A DNA stretch of 64,000 nucleotides, from assembly GCA_937958815.1 (NCBI GenBank), contig CALGMR010000009.1:186001-250000 (forward strand), read 5' to 3'. Both the position numbers and the translations under genes were made by a program. The notes below the pieces were generated by a model. It searched no databases, had not been told where the DNA came from, and saw only the letters and a program-made list of their open reading frames with translations. This document shows positions 51,841 through 61,267 of this stretch, in pieces (the stretch's first letter is position 1; each line of letters begins with the position of its first letter). This stretch comes from an uncultured Rhizobiaceae group bacterium. GTDB taxonomy: Bacteria; Pseudomonadota; Alphaproteobacteria; Rhizobiales; Rhizobiaceae.

Positions 51841-52952
51841 GCGAGACGTGGATCATTATTGCTGAGAGCTGACAGAGCCGATCCAACGGCCTTGGTAATT
51901 TCTGCCACTCCAGCGTCACCACCGCGCTCGGTAGACACCAGCGTTCCATCAGAAAATGCATCATCGACCGCGCTTCTCAAGAACACAGCCGCGCGGTGAT
52001 AATTGGCGTTTTCTTTATCCAAGGCCAACCATTCCAGCATCATTGCACCAGATAAAAACATAGCTGTTGGATTTGCTTTTCCACTACCTGCGATATCGGG
52101 CGCCGACCCATGGCATGGCTGGAACACTGCGTGTTCGTCGCCGATGTCTGCAGACGGCGCCATGCCTAACCCTCCGATGAGACCAGCTGCCAAATCAGAC
52201 AGAATGTCGCCGTACATATTTTCAGTCACCATGACATCATAAATCCATGGGCGACGCACCATTTCCAGAGCCACGGCATCCACGTAGCCATATCTCTTGG
52301 TTATGTCTTCATACCCTGTCGCCACGTCGTCAAACACATCACGCCAAAACGCCATGGACTGGAAGACATTTGCTTTGTCGACACTTGTGACCTCTCCCGC
52401 ATGTCCATGAGCTTTGCGTTGCTGCGCCAGTTTAAAGGCGAACTCGCATACACGTGCAGTCCCCTTTCGGGTGATAACCTGAGTATCCGTTGCCTGCTCT
52501 TCATCGCGTGTGCCTTTGCCGACGGAAGCAAATAATCCTTCGGTGGATTCACGAATGAGAACGAAATCCAGCTTATCGCCACGCGGGTCTGCCAAAGGGC
52601 CTTTGATACCAGGCACAGAACGAACAGGGCGCACGCCTGCATAAAGATCCAATTCAAAGCGCAGGTCGACTTGGGGGATGATTTCTGTCCCGTCAGGATA
52701 GCGAACATCGGGATCGCCCATCGCTGCCAGAAGAACGGCGTCTGCTTGGCGGCACCCTGCAATGGTTTCAGCCGGCAGCGCATTGCCCAATTTGGTGTAG
52801 GCACCAGCGCCCGCTTCCAGCCAATTTTCGACCGCTTTGGGTTCGCCCGCCTTTTGCAAAGCCATTTGCACCAACTCCACGCAGGGTTTGGTGATTTCCA
52901 TTCCAATGCCATCCCCTGGCAGGATCGCCAATTCTAACGCCGCTTCACTCAT
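51837..52952 (-). CDS. Isocitrate/isopropylmalate-family decarboxylating dehydrogenase
   Basis: Metal- and NAD(P)-dependent beta-decarboxylating dehydrogenase, 371 residues. It starts LAILPGDGIGMEITKPCVE. The substrate Arg region is DLYAGVRPVRSVPG and FVLIRESTEGLFAS; metal Asp residues are in ENMYGDILSDLAAGL; the cofactor loop is PCHGSAPDIAGSGKANPTAM. The usual leuB neighbours leuC and leuD are absent and the context is sugar-acid catabolism, so a tartrate, malate or related 2-hydroxy acid is likelier than 3-isopropylmalate. It is 18 bp downstream of the SMP-30 gene. Confidence 0.87.
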   Translation of the reverse strand: MSEAALELAILPGDGIGMEITKPCVELVQMALQKAGEPKAVENWLEAGAGAYTKLGNALPAETIAGCRQADAVLLAAMGDPDVRYPDGTEIIPQVDLRFELDLYAGVRPVRSVPGIKGPLADPRGDKLDFVLIRESTEGLFASVGKGTRDEEQATDTQVITRKGTARVCEFAFKLAQQRKAHGHAGEVTSVDKANVFQSMAFWRDVFDDVATGYEDITKRYGYVDAVALEMVRRPWIYDVMVTENMYGDILSDLAAGLIGGLGMAPSADIGDEHAVFQPCHGSAPDIAGSGKANPTAMFLSGAMMLEWLALDKENANYHRAAVFLRSAVDDAFSDGTLVSTERGGDAGVAEITKAVGSALSALSNNDPRLA

Positions 52953-52970
52953 TGCATTTTCCTAGAGGTC

Positions 52971-54002
52971 TTAATTTCGTTCCAATGTGCCCAAAAGCGG
53001 CGCAATATCATAGTCCCAATGAATTGGTTTCGCGCCCTGAACTGGCATGTCCACGACAGCCAATTGGTCGCCTAACAGACAGCCAAGCACCGCTTGCTTT
53101 AGGTTCGGGCCTGAAAAAGCTAGATTTGAAACATTCTTCAAATATGCTCCCGCCGCTTTGTCCAAATGAGGTCGACCCATGGAATGGTTCCGCCAAGCCT
53201 GCTCCACCCAATCTAAGTGGTTCGGGTCCACGTCTTCGATATAGGTTTGAACATCGCCAGAACTCCCGACCCTTAGAACCCGATTTGAGACGATGGATGT
53301 TAGCCACGCATCACCATGTTCATCGAATGCCAAGCCATCGGGAAAGACACCATGGCCCAATTCGGCGACGGTTGTCCGATTGCTAAGGTCGCCATTCTCC
53401 GAAATATCAAAACTAGTCAGTTTGCGAGAGAAAGTTTCGTTTACAAAAAGTCGCTTACCGTCCAGATGCACAAGACATTCATTGGTGTACCCCAATTCAT
53501 CAGCAACGACGCGTGCAGTGTTTTTCTCAAGCAGAACGATAAATCCGTCCCAAATATTCTTTCTGTAAGCCGCCGCTCGCGGAACATGCCTTGTGGAAAC
53601 AGTTACCCAAATTCTGCCAACGGCATCGACCGTCACAAAATTGGTTGGCGGCAAAACCTCGCCATCGACTTCCAACAACACTGGTGAAATCGTTCCATCT
53701 ACTGCCAGCTTGAAAACACCTCCGCGTTCCGCACCAAGGTGAGCAAGGAGAAATTCTCCATCTGGCAATAAGCAAATTCCATTGGGGCGAAGCGGTTCTT
53801 CAAAACCCAATCTTGATGCAACACTTTCCCAATTTTTGGCGAGGTGGCGATGGGTTTCCCCATTGGGAAGAACAATGGAAACACCACCATTGTCGGTCCA
53901 GTCAGGCACGAATATGTGCCCGCTGGAATGAGCCAGTGCACATTCTGGTCGGGAAAGCCCTTCTCCGACAAAACGCAAATTGTGTAGATCGAATGGTTTC
54001 AA
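52971..54002 (-). CDS. SMP-30/gluconolactonase-like beta-propeller protein
   Basis: 343 residues of the SMP-30/LRE calcium-dependent lactonase superfamily. Propeller-repeat segments include RPNGICLLPDGEFLLAHLG, FVTVDAVGRIWVTVSTR, TNECLVHLDGKRLFVNETFSR and VFPDGLAFDEHGDAWLTSI, with the conserved Asn and Asp residues. A lactonase acting on the product of the Gfo/Idh enzyme of the same operon would make sense. First gene of the unit; its start is 103 bp from the divergent mutL start. Confidence 0.82.
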   Translation of the reverse strand: MKPFDLHNLRFVGEGLSRPECALAHSSGHIFVPDWTDNGGVSIVLPNGETHRHLAKNWESVASRLGFEEPLRPNGICLLPDGEFLLAHLGAERGGVFKLAVDGTISPVLLEVDGEVLPPTNFVTVDAVGRIWVTVSTRHVPRAAAYRKNIWDGFIVLLEKNTARVVADELGYTNECLVHLDGKRLFVNETFSRKLTSFDISENGDLSNRTTVAELGHGVFPDGLAFDEHGDAWLTSIVSNRVLRVGSSGDVQTYIEDVDPNHLDWVEQAWRNHSMGRPHLDKAAGAYLKNVSNLAFSGPNLKQAVLGCLLGDQLAVVDMPVQGAKPIHWDYDIAPLLGTLERN

Positions 54003-54105
54003 CGGGCACCTTTGTCATTCTGAGCTTTATCCTGAACCGAAATCGGTTCATGATTTGGCTGGGAGCACAAAACGAATCTCCTGCCTCCAACCTTTGGGAA
54101 ACATC

Positions 54106-55974
54106 ATGGCGGTTCGCCGGCTCAGCGACAATATTGTTAATCAGATTGCTGCAGGTGAAGTCATCGAGCGGCCCGCAAGTGTTGTACGCGAACTTCTCGA
54201 CAACGCGATTGATGCGAAAGCCACGCGTATTGAGATTGTCACATCCAATGGCGGCAAATCTCTGATCCGAATTACTGACAATGGCACCGGCATGTCGCGC
54301 GAGGATTTGCAACTGGCAGTGGAGCGCCATTGCACATCGAAGCTCGTGGACGATTTGAGCGCAATAAATTCATTGGGATTTCGCGGCGAAGCATTGCCCT
54401 CCATTGGTTCCGTTGCCCGCCTTTCCATGCGCAGTCGTTTGGCCAACGAAAATACGGGATGGGAAATTGGCGTCGAAGGTGGCCAGATATTCGATCCAAA
54501 ACCAGCTGCGCTTTCGGAAGGCACCGTAGTTGAAGTTGCCGACCTGTTTTATGCAACACCGGCACGATTGAAGTTTTTAAAAACCGATCGCGCGGAAGCA
54601 AACTCAATCACTGATGTTGTAAAGCGCACCATACTCGGACATCCAAACATTCATTTTTCGGTTTCTGGCAGCGACCGACAAAGCGCTGAATACCCTTCGG
54701 TCACAGGTGATGATGCCACCACCAAGCGCATGGCGCAGGTGCTGGGCGATGAATTTATCGACAATGGTTTGATCGTCGATGCAGAGCGCGAAGGCGTTTT
54801 TCTGAAGGGCATATCGAGCCTGCCCACATACAATCGTGGAAATGCGTTACATCAGTTTTTTTATGTGAATGGACGATCGGTCAAAGACAAACAAATCACC
54901 GGTGCCATTCGTGGTGCCTATATGGATTTCCTATCACGCTACCGACATCCCGTATGCTGTCTATTTCTGGAAATTGATCCCGCACTTGTGGACGTGAATG
55001 TTCATCCTGCAAAATCTGAAGTGCGGTTTCGCGACTCTGGTTTGGTGCGCGGTTTAATTGTGGGAGCGTTGCGCGAAGCTATTTCATCAGCGGGCCATAG
55101 GTCATCCAGCGAAGGTGGTCGCGATATGCTCGGCGCTTTCCAAGCACAAAGTAATCCGACCGGATCCGCCCCGTCACCAAGCACACATTCCGGCAATCAA
55201 AATTATCAAAGACACGGGTATCAAGGGCAAGGCAATCAAAATTACGATTGGCAAAAAAGCGCTTTTCGGCCAGTTCAGGAAGAGGCTCCTGCTTCTCATT
55301 CCGGTTTCAGTGAAAACCCCCAACAAGGTTTTGATGTCGCTGCCGCACCAAGTGCAGATATACGAGAGACGGAAGCTACCCAACACCTGCAAGCCCTGCC
55401 TCTGGGCGCAGCGCGGGCGCAATTGCATGAAAACTACATCATCACTCAAACGGATGATGGCTTGGTGATCGTAGATCAACATGCTGCTCATGAACGCTTG
55501 GTCTATGAAAAGATGAAAGCGCAAATGGCGCGTGATGGGATCAGCGGACAAATGCTGCTCATTCCTGATATTGTCGAACTTCCAGAAGAAGATGTGAACA
55601 GATTGCTGGACCATGCAGAAGGTCTCGAAGCCTTTGGTCTGACCATTGAATCCTTTGGCCCCGGCGCAGTTGCGGTACGTGCGACGCCCGCTATTCTTGG
55701 GGAAATTGACAGCCATGCATTGTTGCGAGATTTGGTGGATGAAATAGGCGAATGGGGAAGTTCGGACTTGGTGTCGGAGAAAGTGGATTATGTCGCTGCC
55801 ACCATGTCGTGCCACGGCTCCATACGTTCTGGCCGTCGTTTGAAGCCACAAGAAATGGATCAATTGTTGCGAGATATGGAAGCCACGCCCAATTCTGGCC
55901 AATGCAATCACGGTCGTCCCACCTATGTGGAATTAAAGTTGAAAGACATTGAACGCTTGTTTGGCCGCAGCTAA
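54106..55974 (+). CDS. mutL: DNA mismatch repair protein MutL
   Basis: Mismatch-repair coordinator of 622 residues from the ATG at 54106; a longer frame from 53980 adds 42 unrelated residues. The N-terminal GHKL ATPase has IAAGEVIERPASVVRELLDN, ITDNGTGMS and SLGFRGEALPSI. A Gln/Asn/Gly-rich linker spans about 330-430. The C-terminal domain carries the endonuclease motif DQHAAHERLVYE, matching DQHAxxExxxxE, and CNHGRPTYVEL at the end. MutL here should nick DNA itself, consistent with organisms lacking MutH and Dam-directed repair. Confidence 0.96.
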   Translation: MAVRRLSDNIVNQIAAGEVIERPASVVRELLDNAIDAKATRIEIVTSNGGKSLIRITDNGTGMSREDLQLAVERHCTSKLVDDLSAINSLGFRGEALPSIGSVARLSMRSRLANENTGWEIGVEGGQIFDPKPAALSEGTVVEVADLFYATPARLKFLKTDRAEANSITDVVKRTILGHPNIHFSVSGSDRQSAEYPSVTGDDATTKRMAQVLGDEFIDNGLIVDAEREGVFLKGISSLPTYNRGNALHQFFYVNGRSVKDKQITGAIRGAYMDFLSRYRHPVCCLFLEIDPALVDVNVHPAKSEVRFRDSGLVRGLIVGALREAISSAGHRSSSEGGRDMLGAFQAQSNPTGSAPSPSTHSGNQNYQRHGYQGQGNQNYDWQKSAFRPVQEEAPASHSGFSENPQQGFDVAAAPSADIRETEATQHLQALPLGAARAQLHENYIITQTDDGLVIVDQHAAHERLVYEKMKAQMARDGISGQMLLIPDIVELPEEDVNRLLDHAEGLEAFGLTIESFGPGAVAVRATPAILGEIDSHALLRDLVDEIGEWGSSDLVSEKVDYVAATMSCHGSIRSGRRLKPQEMDQLLRDMEATPNSGQCNHGRPTYVELKLKDIERLFGRS

Positions 55975-56034
55975 ACTGCTGAAAGACACTCCAAACGGTG
56001 CATCAGAAAACCTGTCTGCGAAGGAAAGAATGAT

Positions 56035-56253
56035 ATGTTGGAACGGCTCAATCCCTCAGCAGTGCAACTCGCATCTATCAAATACACAGAATCTGATTTC
56101 CAAGTGCTTGTTCCGGGCACGCATGTGAAATGCGCCATTTCCGGCAAGATGATTCCGCTCGATGAATTGAAATATTGGAACTGGAAACGCCAGGAAGCTT
56201 ATTATGATGCGCATGCATCTTTAGAAGCCGAGCGCCTCAACCCGCAGACTTGA
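56035..56253 (+). CDS. DUF2093 family protein
   Basis: 72-residue protein of a small family confined largely to alphaproteobacteria. The core is SDFQVLVPGTHVKCAISGKM followed by IPLDELKYWNWKRQEAY. AAGGAA lies 7 bp upstream of the ATG. It is 60 bp after mutL and probably on its transcript; its 3' end overlaps the convergent lpxK by 17 bp. Function is unknown. Confidence 0.88.
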   Translation: MLERLNPSAVQLASIKYTESDFQVLVPGTHVKCAISGKMIPLDELKYWNWKRQEAYYDAHASLEAERLNPQT

Positions 56254-57268
56254 TGCGCCGTGTCTCAGCGTTTTTGATCGTAGAATTAATGACCATTTCC
56301 AACATATTCGGATTTTCAAAAGCAATCTGAATATTCAGCACTTTTGATACCGAACGCAATGAATCCTGCTCACGGCCCATGCCGCGCAAGCGCGCAGCAT
56401 CTTTCGACGTTGTGACTGGAACCAATTTTTCATCACGCGCTTGTTCCAAGAGCTCTCTGCACTCTTGCGCCGTGTATTGGTGATGGTCGTGAAAGTTTCT
56501 AAATGTGGTGACGATTGCACCAGCGTCTTCAAGACTGGTGTGAAATTTTTCGGGGTCGGCAATTCCTGAATAGGCGAGCACATGAACACCTTCCAGAGCA
56601 TCAGATCCCACACCTTGGATTTCAGCGGTTAAAACAGGTTTTGCCATTTTGGCGGCTTCGCGAATAAGCTCCAAACCAGCTGTCAATTTTCCGATCACCA
56701 AGACTGCATTGGCCACGGACAATTGCACCCGCATATCTGCCCGAACAGGACCGGCAGGAATGCAGAACCCGTTACCAATTCCGCGACGGGAATCCACGAC
56801 GGCCAAACTATAGTCTTTCAACAGCGAGGGGTTTTGAAATCCGTCATCCATAATGATGAAGTCTACCCCCTGCTCTTCCAGCAATTTTGCACCCGCCACA
56901 CGGTCAGGCGAAACAACTGTTGTCGCGTAGTCGCACAATATCAGGGGTTCATCGCCCACATCTTTGGAATTATGCACATTGGAATCAACCACAGTAGGGC
57001 TTGAAACGCTGCCGCCATACCCTCTGCTTAAAAAGCCGGGCCGCATGTTCATAGTGCGCACTGTCTTTGCAATAGCGATGGCTGTGGGTGTTTTTCCTGC
57101 ACCGCCAGTAACAAAATTTCCGACACATAAGACAGGAACACTGGCTGCATAAGAGTGCTCAGCTTTCATTCGATTGCCAGCAATGTTCCCATAAATTTTC
57201 CCAAATGGAGACAAAAGATAGGCTGCAACACCGGGCTTCTTAAACCAAAATGGTGGGGCTTCACTCAT
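56237..57268 (-). CDS. lpxK: Tetraacyldisaccharide 4'-kinase LpxK
   Basis: Phosphorylates the 4' position of the lipid A disaccharide at the inner membrane. It has 343 residues. The N-terminal amphipathic membrane-binding helix (PPFWFKKPGVAAYLLSPFG) precedes the P-loop VGNFVTGGAGKTPTAIA (about 49-65). LSRGYGG and DDGFQNPSLLKDYSLAVVD (catalytic Asp-Asp) are characteristic. It starts 8 bp downstream of the waaA stop, forming part of a lipid A/Kdo envelope block. Confidence 0.94.
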   Translation of the reverse strand: MSEAPPFWFKKPGVAAYLLSPFGKIYGNIAGNRMKAEHSYAASVPVLCVGNFVTGGAGKTPTAIAIAKTVRTMNMRPGFLSRGYGGSVSSPTVVDSNVHNSKDVGDEPLILCDYATTVVSPDRVAGAKLLEEQGVDFIIMDDGFQNPSLLKDYSLAVVDSRRGIGNGFCIPAGPVRADMRVQLSVANAVLVIGKLTAGLELIREAAKMAKPVLTAEIQGVGSDALEGVHVLAYSGIADPEKFHTSLEDAGAIVTTFRNFHDHHQYTAQECRELLEQARDEKLVPVTTSKDAARLRGMGREQDSLRSVSKVLNIQIAFENPNMLEMVINSTIKNAETRRIKSAG

Positions 57269-57276
57269 GAGACTGA

Positions 57277-58620
57277 TTAACCGTTTGGAACCTGAGCAAC
57301 GGTGACCGTTTTGTCACGCCGTTCAATACCCGCTTTGACACGAAGAGGAATCACATAAGCATCGAGAGCTGTGATCGTTTTTTCCAATGCGCCTGTCATT
57401 CCGCGAACCTCTTCACGCGCAGCTTTTATCATATTGTCCAACTCTTTGCGGTTTGACAAAAGTTTCATGACATAGCTTGCCAGCATTTTTTCGTCGCGAA
57501 CAAGTTTTGCTCCGCCACATTCCAACAGTGCTTGATAAGTATCGCGGAAATTTTGCACATATTTCCCAGAAAGGATGGCCGAGCCAGTAACAGCAGGCTC
57601 GATAGGATTTTGGCCACCTTCAGCTTTGAGAGATTTTCCCATGAATGCAATTTCTGAAAGTCGAAGATAAAGTCCCATTTCTCCAATAGTGTCTCCCAAA
57701 AATATATTCGTATCAGCCTCAATTGGGTGACCAGAAGATCGGGTTACAACGGAAAGGCCCTGTGTTTGCAACTCCTGCAAAACATCTTCCTTACGGTCGG
57801 GGTGGCGGGGCACGATGATCGTGAGCAAATCCGGAAATTTTGCCTGAAGCATTTTATGGGCGACACCGATTGCTTCTTCTTCCCCTTTGTGGGTGCTGAC
57901 AGCCGACCAGGTTGGTCTGTTTCCAATCATCACCTTCAAGGCTTTCAGCGATGATGGTTCAGGGTTAGGCACCCCAGCATCAACCTTTAAATTTCCAGCG
58001 ATTGTGACTTTCGGCGCGCCAAGCAAGCGAAACCGTTCGCCGTCCAATTCCGACTGAGCCACAACTTGTGACAGTTTGCCAAAAATGGCCTGTGCCAGTG
58101 CGGGTCTTTTGCTCCATCTGCGATTTGACCTGTCCGACATACGCGCATTCACAAGCACTTGCGGAACATTTCGCGCTTCAAGTTCTTGAATCATTGTGGG
58201 CCAGATTTCAGACTCAGCAAAAATTGCAAAGTCTGGCTTCCAGTGATCCAGAAACCTGCTGACAGACCGCTTCATATCCAAAGGCACATATTGATGAATG
58301 GTGCGTTTGGATAATCTTTCTTCAGCAATACTGGCAGAAGTCACTGTTCCGGTTGTGAGAACCAGATTGATGCCAAAACTCTCCATACGGGTAATGAGTG
58401 GCATAATCGCGAGGGATTCGCCGACACTGGCCGCGTGCAACCACACCAATGGGCCTGCCGGCCTTTCCCAGCTTGCGTAGCCATATCGCTCGCCACGACG
58501 GTCGCGATCTTCTTTGCCTTTTCGCGCCCTTGAACGCAAAAATGGGCCCGTAAACGGATACAAGACCGTGCCGATGCCACGATACAATTTAAGAGTGGTG
58601 CTGGCCCAAATATCGCTCAA
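57277..58620 (-). CDS. waaA: 3-deoxy-D-manno-octulosonic acid transferase WaaA (KdtA)
   Basis: Adds Kdo residues from CMP-Kdo to lipid IVA. It has 447 residues, slightly longer than E. coli WaaA (425). The N-terminal membrane segment and KEDRDRRGERYGYASWERP precede VWLHAASVGESLAIMPLI, whose Glu is the expected catalytic base. IFAESEIWPTMIQELEARNV and the C-terminal GGQNPIEPAVTGSAIL nucleotide-sugar motif are conserved. It is upstream of lpxK in the same operon. Confidence 0.95.
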   Translation of the reverse strand: MSDIWASTTLKLYRGIGTVLYPFTGPFLRSRARKGKEDRDRRGERYGYASWERPAGPLVWLHAASVGESLAIMPLITRMESFGINLVLTTGTVTSASIAEERLSKRTIHQYVPLDMKRSVSRFLDHWKPDFAIFAESEIWPTMIQELEARNVPQVLVNARMSDRSNRRWSKRPALAQAIFGKLSQVVAQSELDGERFRLLGAPKVTIAGNLKVDAGVPNPEPSSLKALKVMIGNRPTWSAVSTHKGEEEAIGVAHKMLQAKFPDLLTIIVPRHPDRKEDVLQELQTQGLSVVTRSSGHPIEADTNIFLGDTIGEMGLYLRLSEIAFMGKSLKAEGGQNPIEPAVTGSAILSGKYVQNFRDTYQALLECGGAKLVRDEKMLASYVMKLLSNRKELDNMIKAAREEVRGMTGALEKTITALDAYVIPLRVKAGIERRDKTVTVAQVPNG

Positions 58621-58685
58621 AAAGATAACTCACAAGTTTGCGGCTGCAATTGTGAGCCGACGTTTAGAGATGATTACGCGATAAA

Positions 58686-58922
58686 TCAGTCATTTTCAGG
58701 ATCAAGAAGGCGGTGCATGTGCACAATAAAGTAACGCATATGCGCGTTATCGACAGTGGATTGTGCTTTGGCTTTCCACGCAACACGCGCAGATGCATAA
58801 TCAGGAAAAATCCCAACGATATCCAAATCGTTCAAATCTCTAAACTCAATGCCCTTCAGGCTTTCGAGTTCTCCACCAAACACCATGTGTAAAAGCTGCT
58901 TTTTATCTTCTTTTTCGCTCAT
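58686..58922 (-). CDS. DUF4170 family protein
   Basis: 78-residue protein of an alphaproteobacterial family usually found in this waaA/cysQ neighbourhood. Typical segments are LLHMVFGGELESLKGIEFRD, VGIFPDYASARVAWKAKAQ and MRYFIVHMHRLLDPE. It is 39 bp downstream of the cysQ-like gene and 65 bp upstream of waaA, on the same strand. Function is unknown; conservation of position suggests a link to envelope or Kdo metabolism. Confidence 0.87.
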   Translation of the reverse strand: MSEKEDKKQLLHMVFGGELESLKGIEFRDLNDLDIVGIFPDYASARVAWKAKAQSTVDNAHMRYFIVHMHRLLDPEND

Positions 58923-58961
58923 CTAATTTTCTCGAAGGCTGGCGGTCTAAACCGAATGAAA

Positions 58962-59771
58962 TCAATTTTGGTGTTTATCTATCGCATTGCGCGCAATATC
59001 AAGCATTTCATCATGCCGATTTCCATTGGAAGCTACCAATGTTCCGTGTCGGATGTCGTGGCAATTATAGCTCAATTGTGCGCCATCGAGGCTGGTCAAT
59101 TTCGCGCCGGCTTCTTGGACAATCAAATCCGCCGCAGCCAGATCCCAATCTTTGGCACTTCCGCGCGCTAGAGACAGATCAATTTCCTGCATGGAAATCA
59201 TGGCCAAGCGATAGGCCAGAGATGGAACAAAGGGAACAATGGTCACGTCTTGATCAAAAAGCTCAGCAAATTCTTGTCCAATGCTTCTGGGCCCAGCGAT
59301 TTTGAGATTGTCACTTGGGGTAAGGATTTTGGACCTGATTCTTTTGCCGTTTAACCCAGCGCCCTGCCCGGCAGATGCGGTGATGGTTTGCTTCATAACA
59401 GGGCATTCCAGCACACCTGCCGTGGGTCTGTTATCTTCTACAATTGCGATGCTGATGCACCAGCGTTTCATGCCGTGGATGAAACCGCGTGTCCCATCGA
59501 TTGGGTCCACAACGAATGTGCGCTCATGTGCCATACGGTCAAGATTGTCATCCGTTTCTTCAGACAACCAGCCATAGTTCGGACGGGCATTGAGAAGTTT
59601 TTCTTTCAAAAATACATCGATGGCGTAGTCGGCTTCCGATACAGGAGACTCGCCTTCCTTCATCCAGACTTCTGGCGACTTTCCAAAATATTTCATTGCG
59701 ATCTCACCCGACTCGCGAGCAAGTTCCGTGATCAGTTCCAGATCAGCCAAATGATCACTAGCTTCCAGCAA
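58962..59771 (-). CDS. cysQ: Inositol monophosphatase-family phosphatase (CysQ-like)
   Basis: Mg-dependent phosphatase, probably a 3'(2'),5'-bisphosphate nucleotidase. It has 269 residues. Metal-binding residues are in LSEETDDN and VVDPIDGTRGFIHG, and the C-terminal motif is KDWDLAAADLIVQEAGAKLT. It overlaps the pmbA 3' end by 14 bp, so it is coupled to that gene. In the related arrangement of other alphaproteobacteria it is annotated as CysQ or as an inositol monophosphatase; the nucleotide substrate is not proven by sequence. Confidence 0.88.
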   Translation of the reverse strand: MLEASDHLADLELITELARESGEIAMKYFGKSPEVWMKEGESPVSEADYAIDVFLKEKLLNARPNYGWLSEETDDNLDRMAHERTFVVDPIDGTRGFIHGMKRWCISIAIVEDNRPTAGVLECPVMKQTITASAGQGAGLNGKRIRSKILTPSDNLKIAGPRSIGQEFAELFDQDVTIVPFVPSLAYRLAMISMQEIDLSLARGSAKDWDLAAADLIVQEAGAKLTSLDGAQLSYNCHDIRHGTLVASNGNRHDEMLDIARNAIDKHQN

Positions 59772-61113
59772 GGGTCATCCCCTCAATGGCGATGGCGGCG
59801 GTGTTTGTGCCGTGCCTTTTTTCTAGATCGCTTGCAGGTTCCATTTTTGCAAACATGTCCAACAAGTTGCCTGCGATGGTAATTTCACTCACCGCAAAAG
59901 TGAGTTCTCCATTTTCAATCCAGTAACCGCTTGCGCCACGCGAATAATCACCGGTCACCAAATTGACGCCTTGGCCGATCAACTGGGTGACGTAAAAACC
60001 TTCTTTCAAATCACCGATCATATCTTCAACGCTGCGCTTGCCAGCTTGCAAGGTAAGGTTTGTGGAACCCGGGGAGGTCCCGCTTCCTGCACGGTTGGCC
60101 CGCCCGTTGGTTTTCAATCCCAATTCATTGGCCGCTGCGCAGTCGAGAAACCAATTCTTCAAAACACCTTTTTCAATCAAGGTGAGATCACCAGATGCCA
60201 GTCCCTCACCATCAAATGGTTTGGACGCCACCCCGCGCAGCAAATGGGGTTCATCAATAAGATTGATGCCGTCTGCAAAAATCTTATCCCCCATAAGGTC
60301 TCGTAAAAAGGAGGTTTTCCGCGCAACCGATGCGCCATTGATTGCACCTGCGATATGGCCAACAAGACTGCGGGCCATACGCGGTTCATAGATCACAGTT
60401 GCCGTTTGGGTAGGCACCTGTTTTGCATTCAAATTCTTTACAGCGCGTTCGCCTGCATTGCGGCCAATTTCTGCGGCGTCACGCAAATCTTGGGAAAACC
60501 GCTGACTGTCAAAATCATATTCCCGCTCCATGGATGTGCCTTCGCCTGCAACAGCGGTTGCAGAAATAGAACATCGGCTCGCGCGGTAGCTGCCTACAAA
60601 TCCGTGACTGGTCGCCAGAACGCTTCCACCCAGTGAACGACCAAAACTAGCACCGGAAGATTGTGTTACACCATCCACCGCCAATGCGGCTTCTTCACAC
60701 GCCAATGCTTGGTCGCGCATATCTTCAAACGAAATGTCTTGTTCATCAAACAGGTCAAGATCGACCACAGAAGTGGCCAACATATCTTGTGGTGCCAGAC
60801 CTGCGAATTCATCTTCTGGCGACACTTTGGCCATCGACACAGCCCGTTCCGCAAGAGCTGCAACATCTGTTGGATCGTTGGATGAAATGGAAGCTGACCG
60901 CTTGCCTACAAACACACGCAGCGAAAAGGCTTTGTTCTCGGCGCTTTCCGTTTCTTCTATGGTACCGTTGCGCACTTCAACGCCCGTGGCGCGACTTGCG
61001 GCGACAACTGCGTCTGCATGATCTGCACCCGCTTTTTTGGCCGCTTCAACCAGTTTGGCGGCGCGGTCTTCAAGTTCAGATAATTTGAAATCGGAGTTTG
61101 GATTGTTTGACAC
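59758..61113 (-). CDS. pmbA: TldD/PmbA family metalloprotease subunit PmbA
   Basis: Subunit of the TldD/TldE-type protease that processes modified peptides such as microcins. It has 451 residues from a GTG at 61113 with CAAGGTC about 10 bp upstream. A longer frame from 61245 adds 44 Cys/Asn-rich residues without homology and would lie too close to the divergent antiporter start. Characteristic segments are GAKKAGADHADAVV-type N-terminus, GRSLGGSVLATSHGFVGS, GASVARKTSFLRDLMGDKI and GASGYWIENGELTFAVSEITIAGNL. As in PmbA/TldE proteins generally, no HExxH-type zinc motif is seen; the partner TldD would lie elsewhere. Confidence 0.9.
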   Translation of the reverse strand: MSNNPNSDFKLSELEDRAAKLVEAAKKAGADHADAVVAASRATGVEVRNGTIEETESAENKAFSLRVFVGKRSASISSNDPTDVAALAERAVSMAKVSPEDEFAGLAPQDMLATSVVDLDLFDEQDISFEDMRDQALACEEAALAVDGVTQSSGASFGRSLGGSVLATSHGFVGSYRASRCSISATAVAGEGTSMEREYDFDSQRFSQDLRDAAEIGRNAGERAVKNLNAKQVPTQTATVIYEPRMARSLVGHIAGAINGASVARKTSFLRDLMGDKIFADGINLIDEPHLLRGVASKPFDGEGLASGDLTLIEKGVLKNWFLDCAAANELGLKTNGRANRAGSGTSPGSTNLTLQAGKRSVEDMIGDLKEGFYVTQLIGQGVNLVTGDYSRGASGYWIENGELTFAVSEITIAGNLLDMFAKMEPASDLEKRHGTNTAAIAIEGMTLAGS

Positions 61114-61267
61114 GGTGCACTGACCTTGATTCACATCTTTGCCACTGTTTACGCAGTCGCACCTGCAGTCACAAGCTCGGTTATTAAACTTGTGACCGTT
61201 TCTGCGCTGTGCTGTTGCAAATTGTGGTACGCTTTGAAAACCCAATTTAACATTTTAGGGAAGTTCC

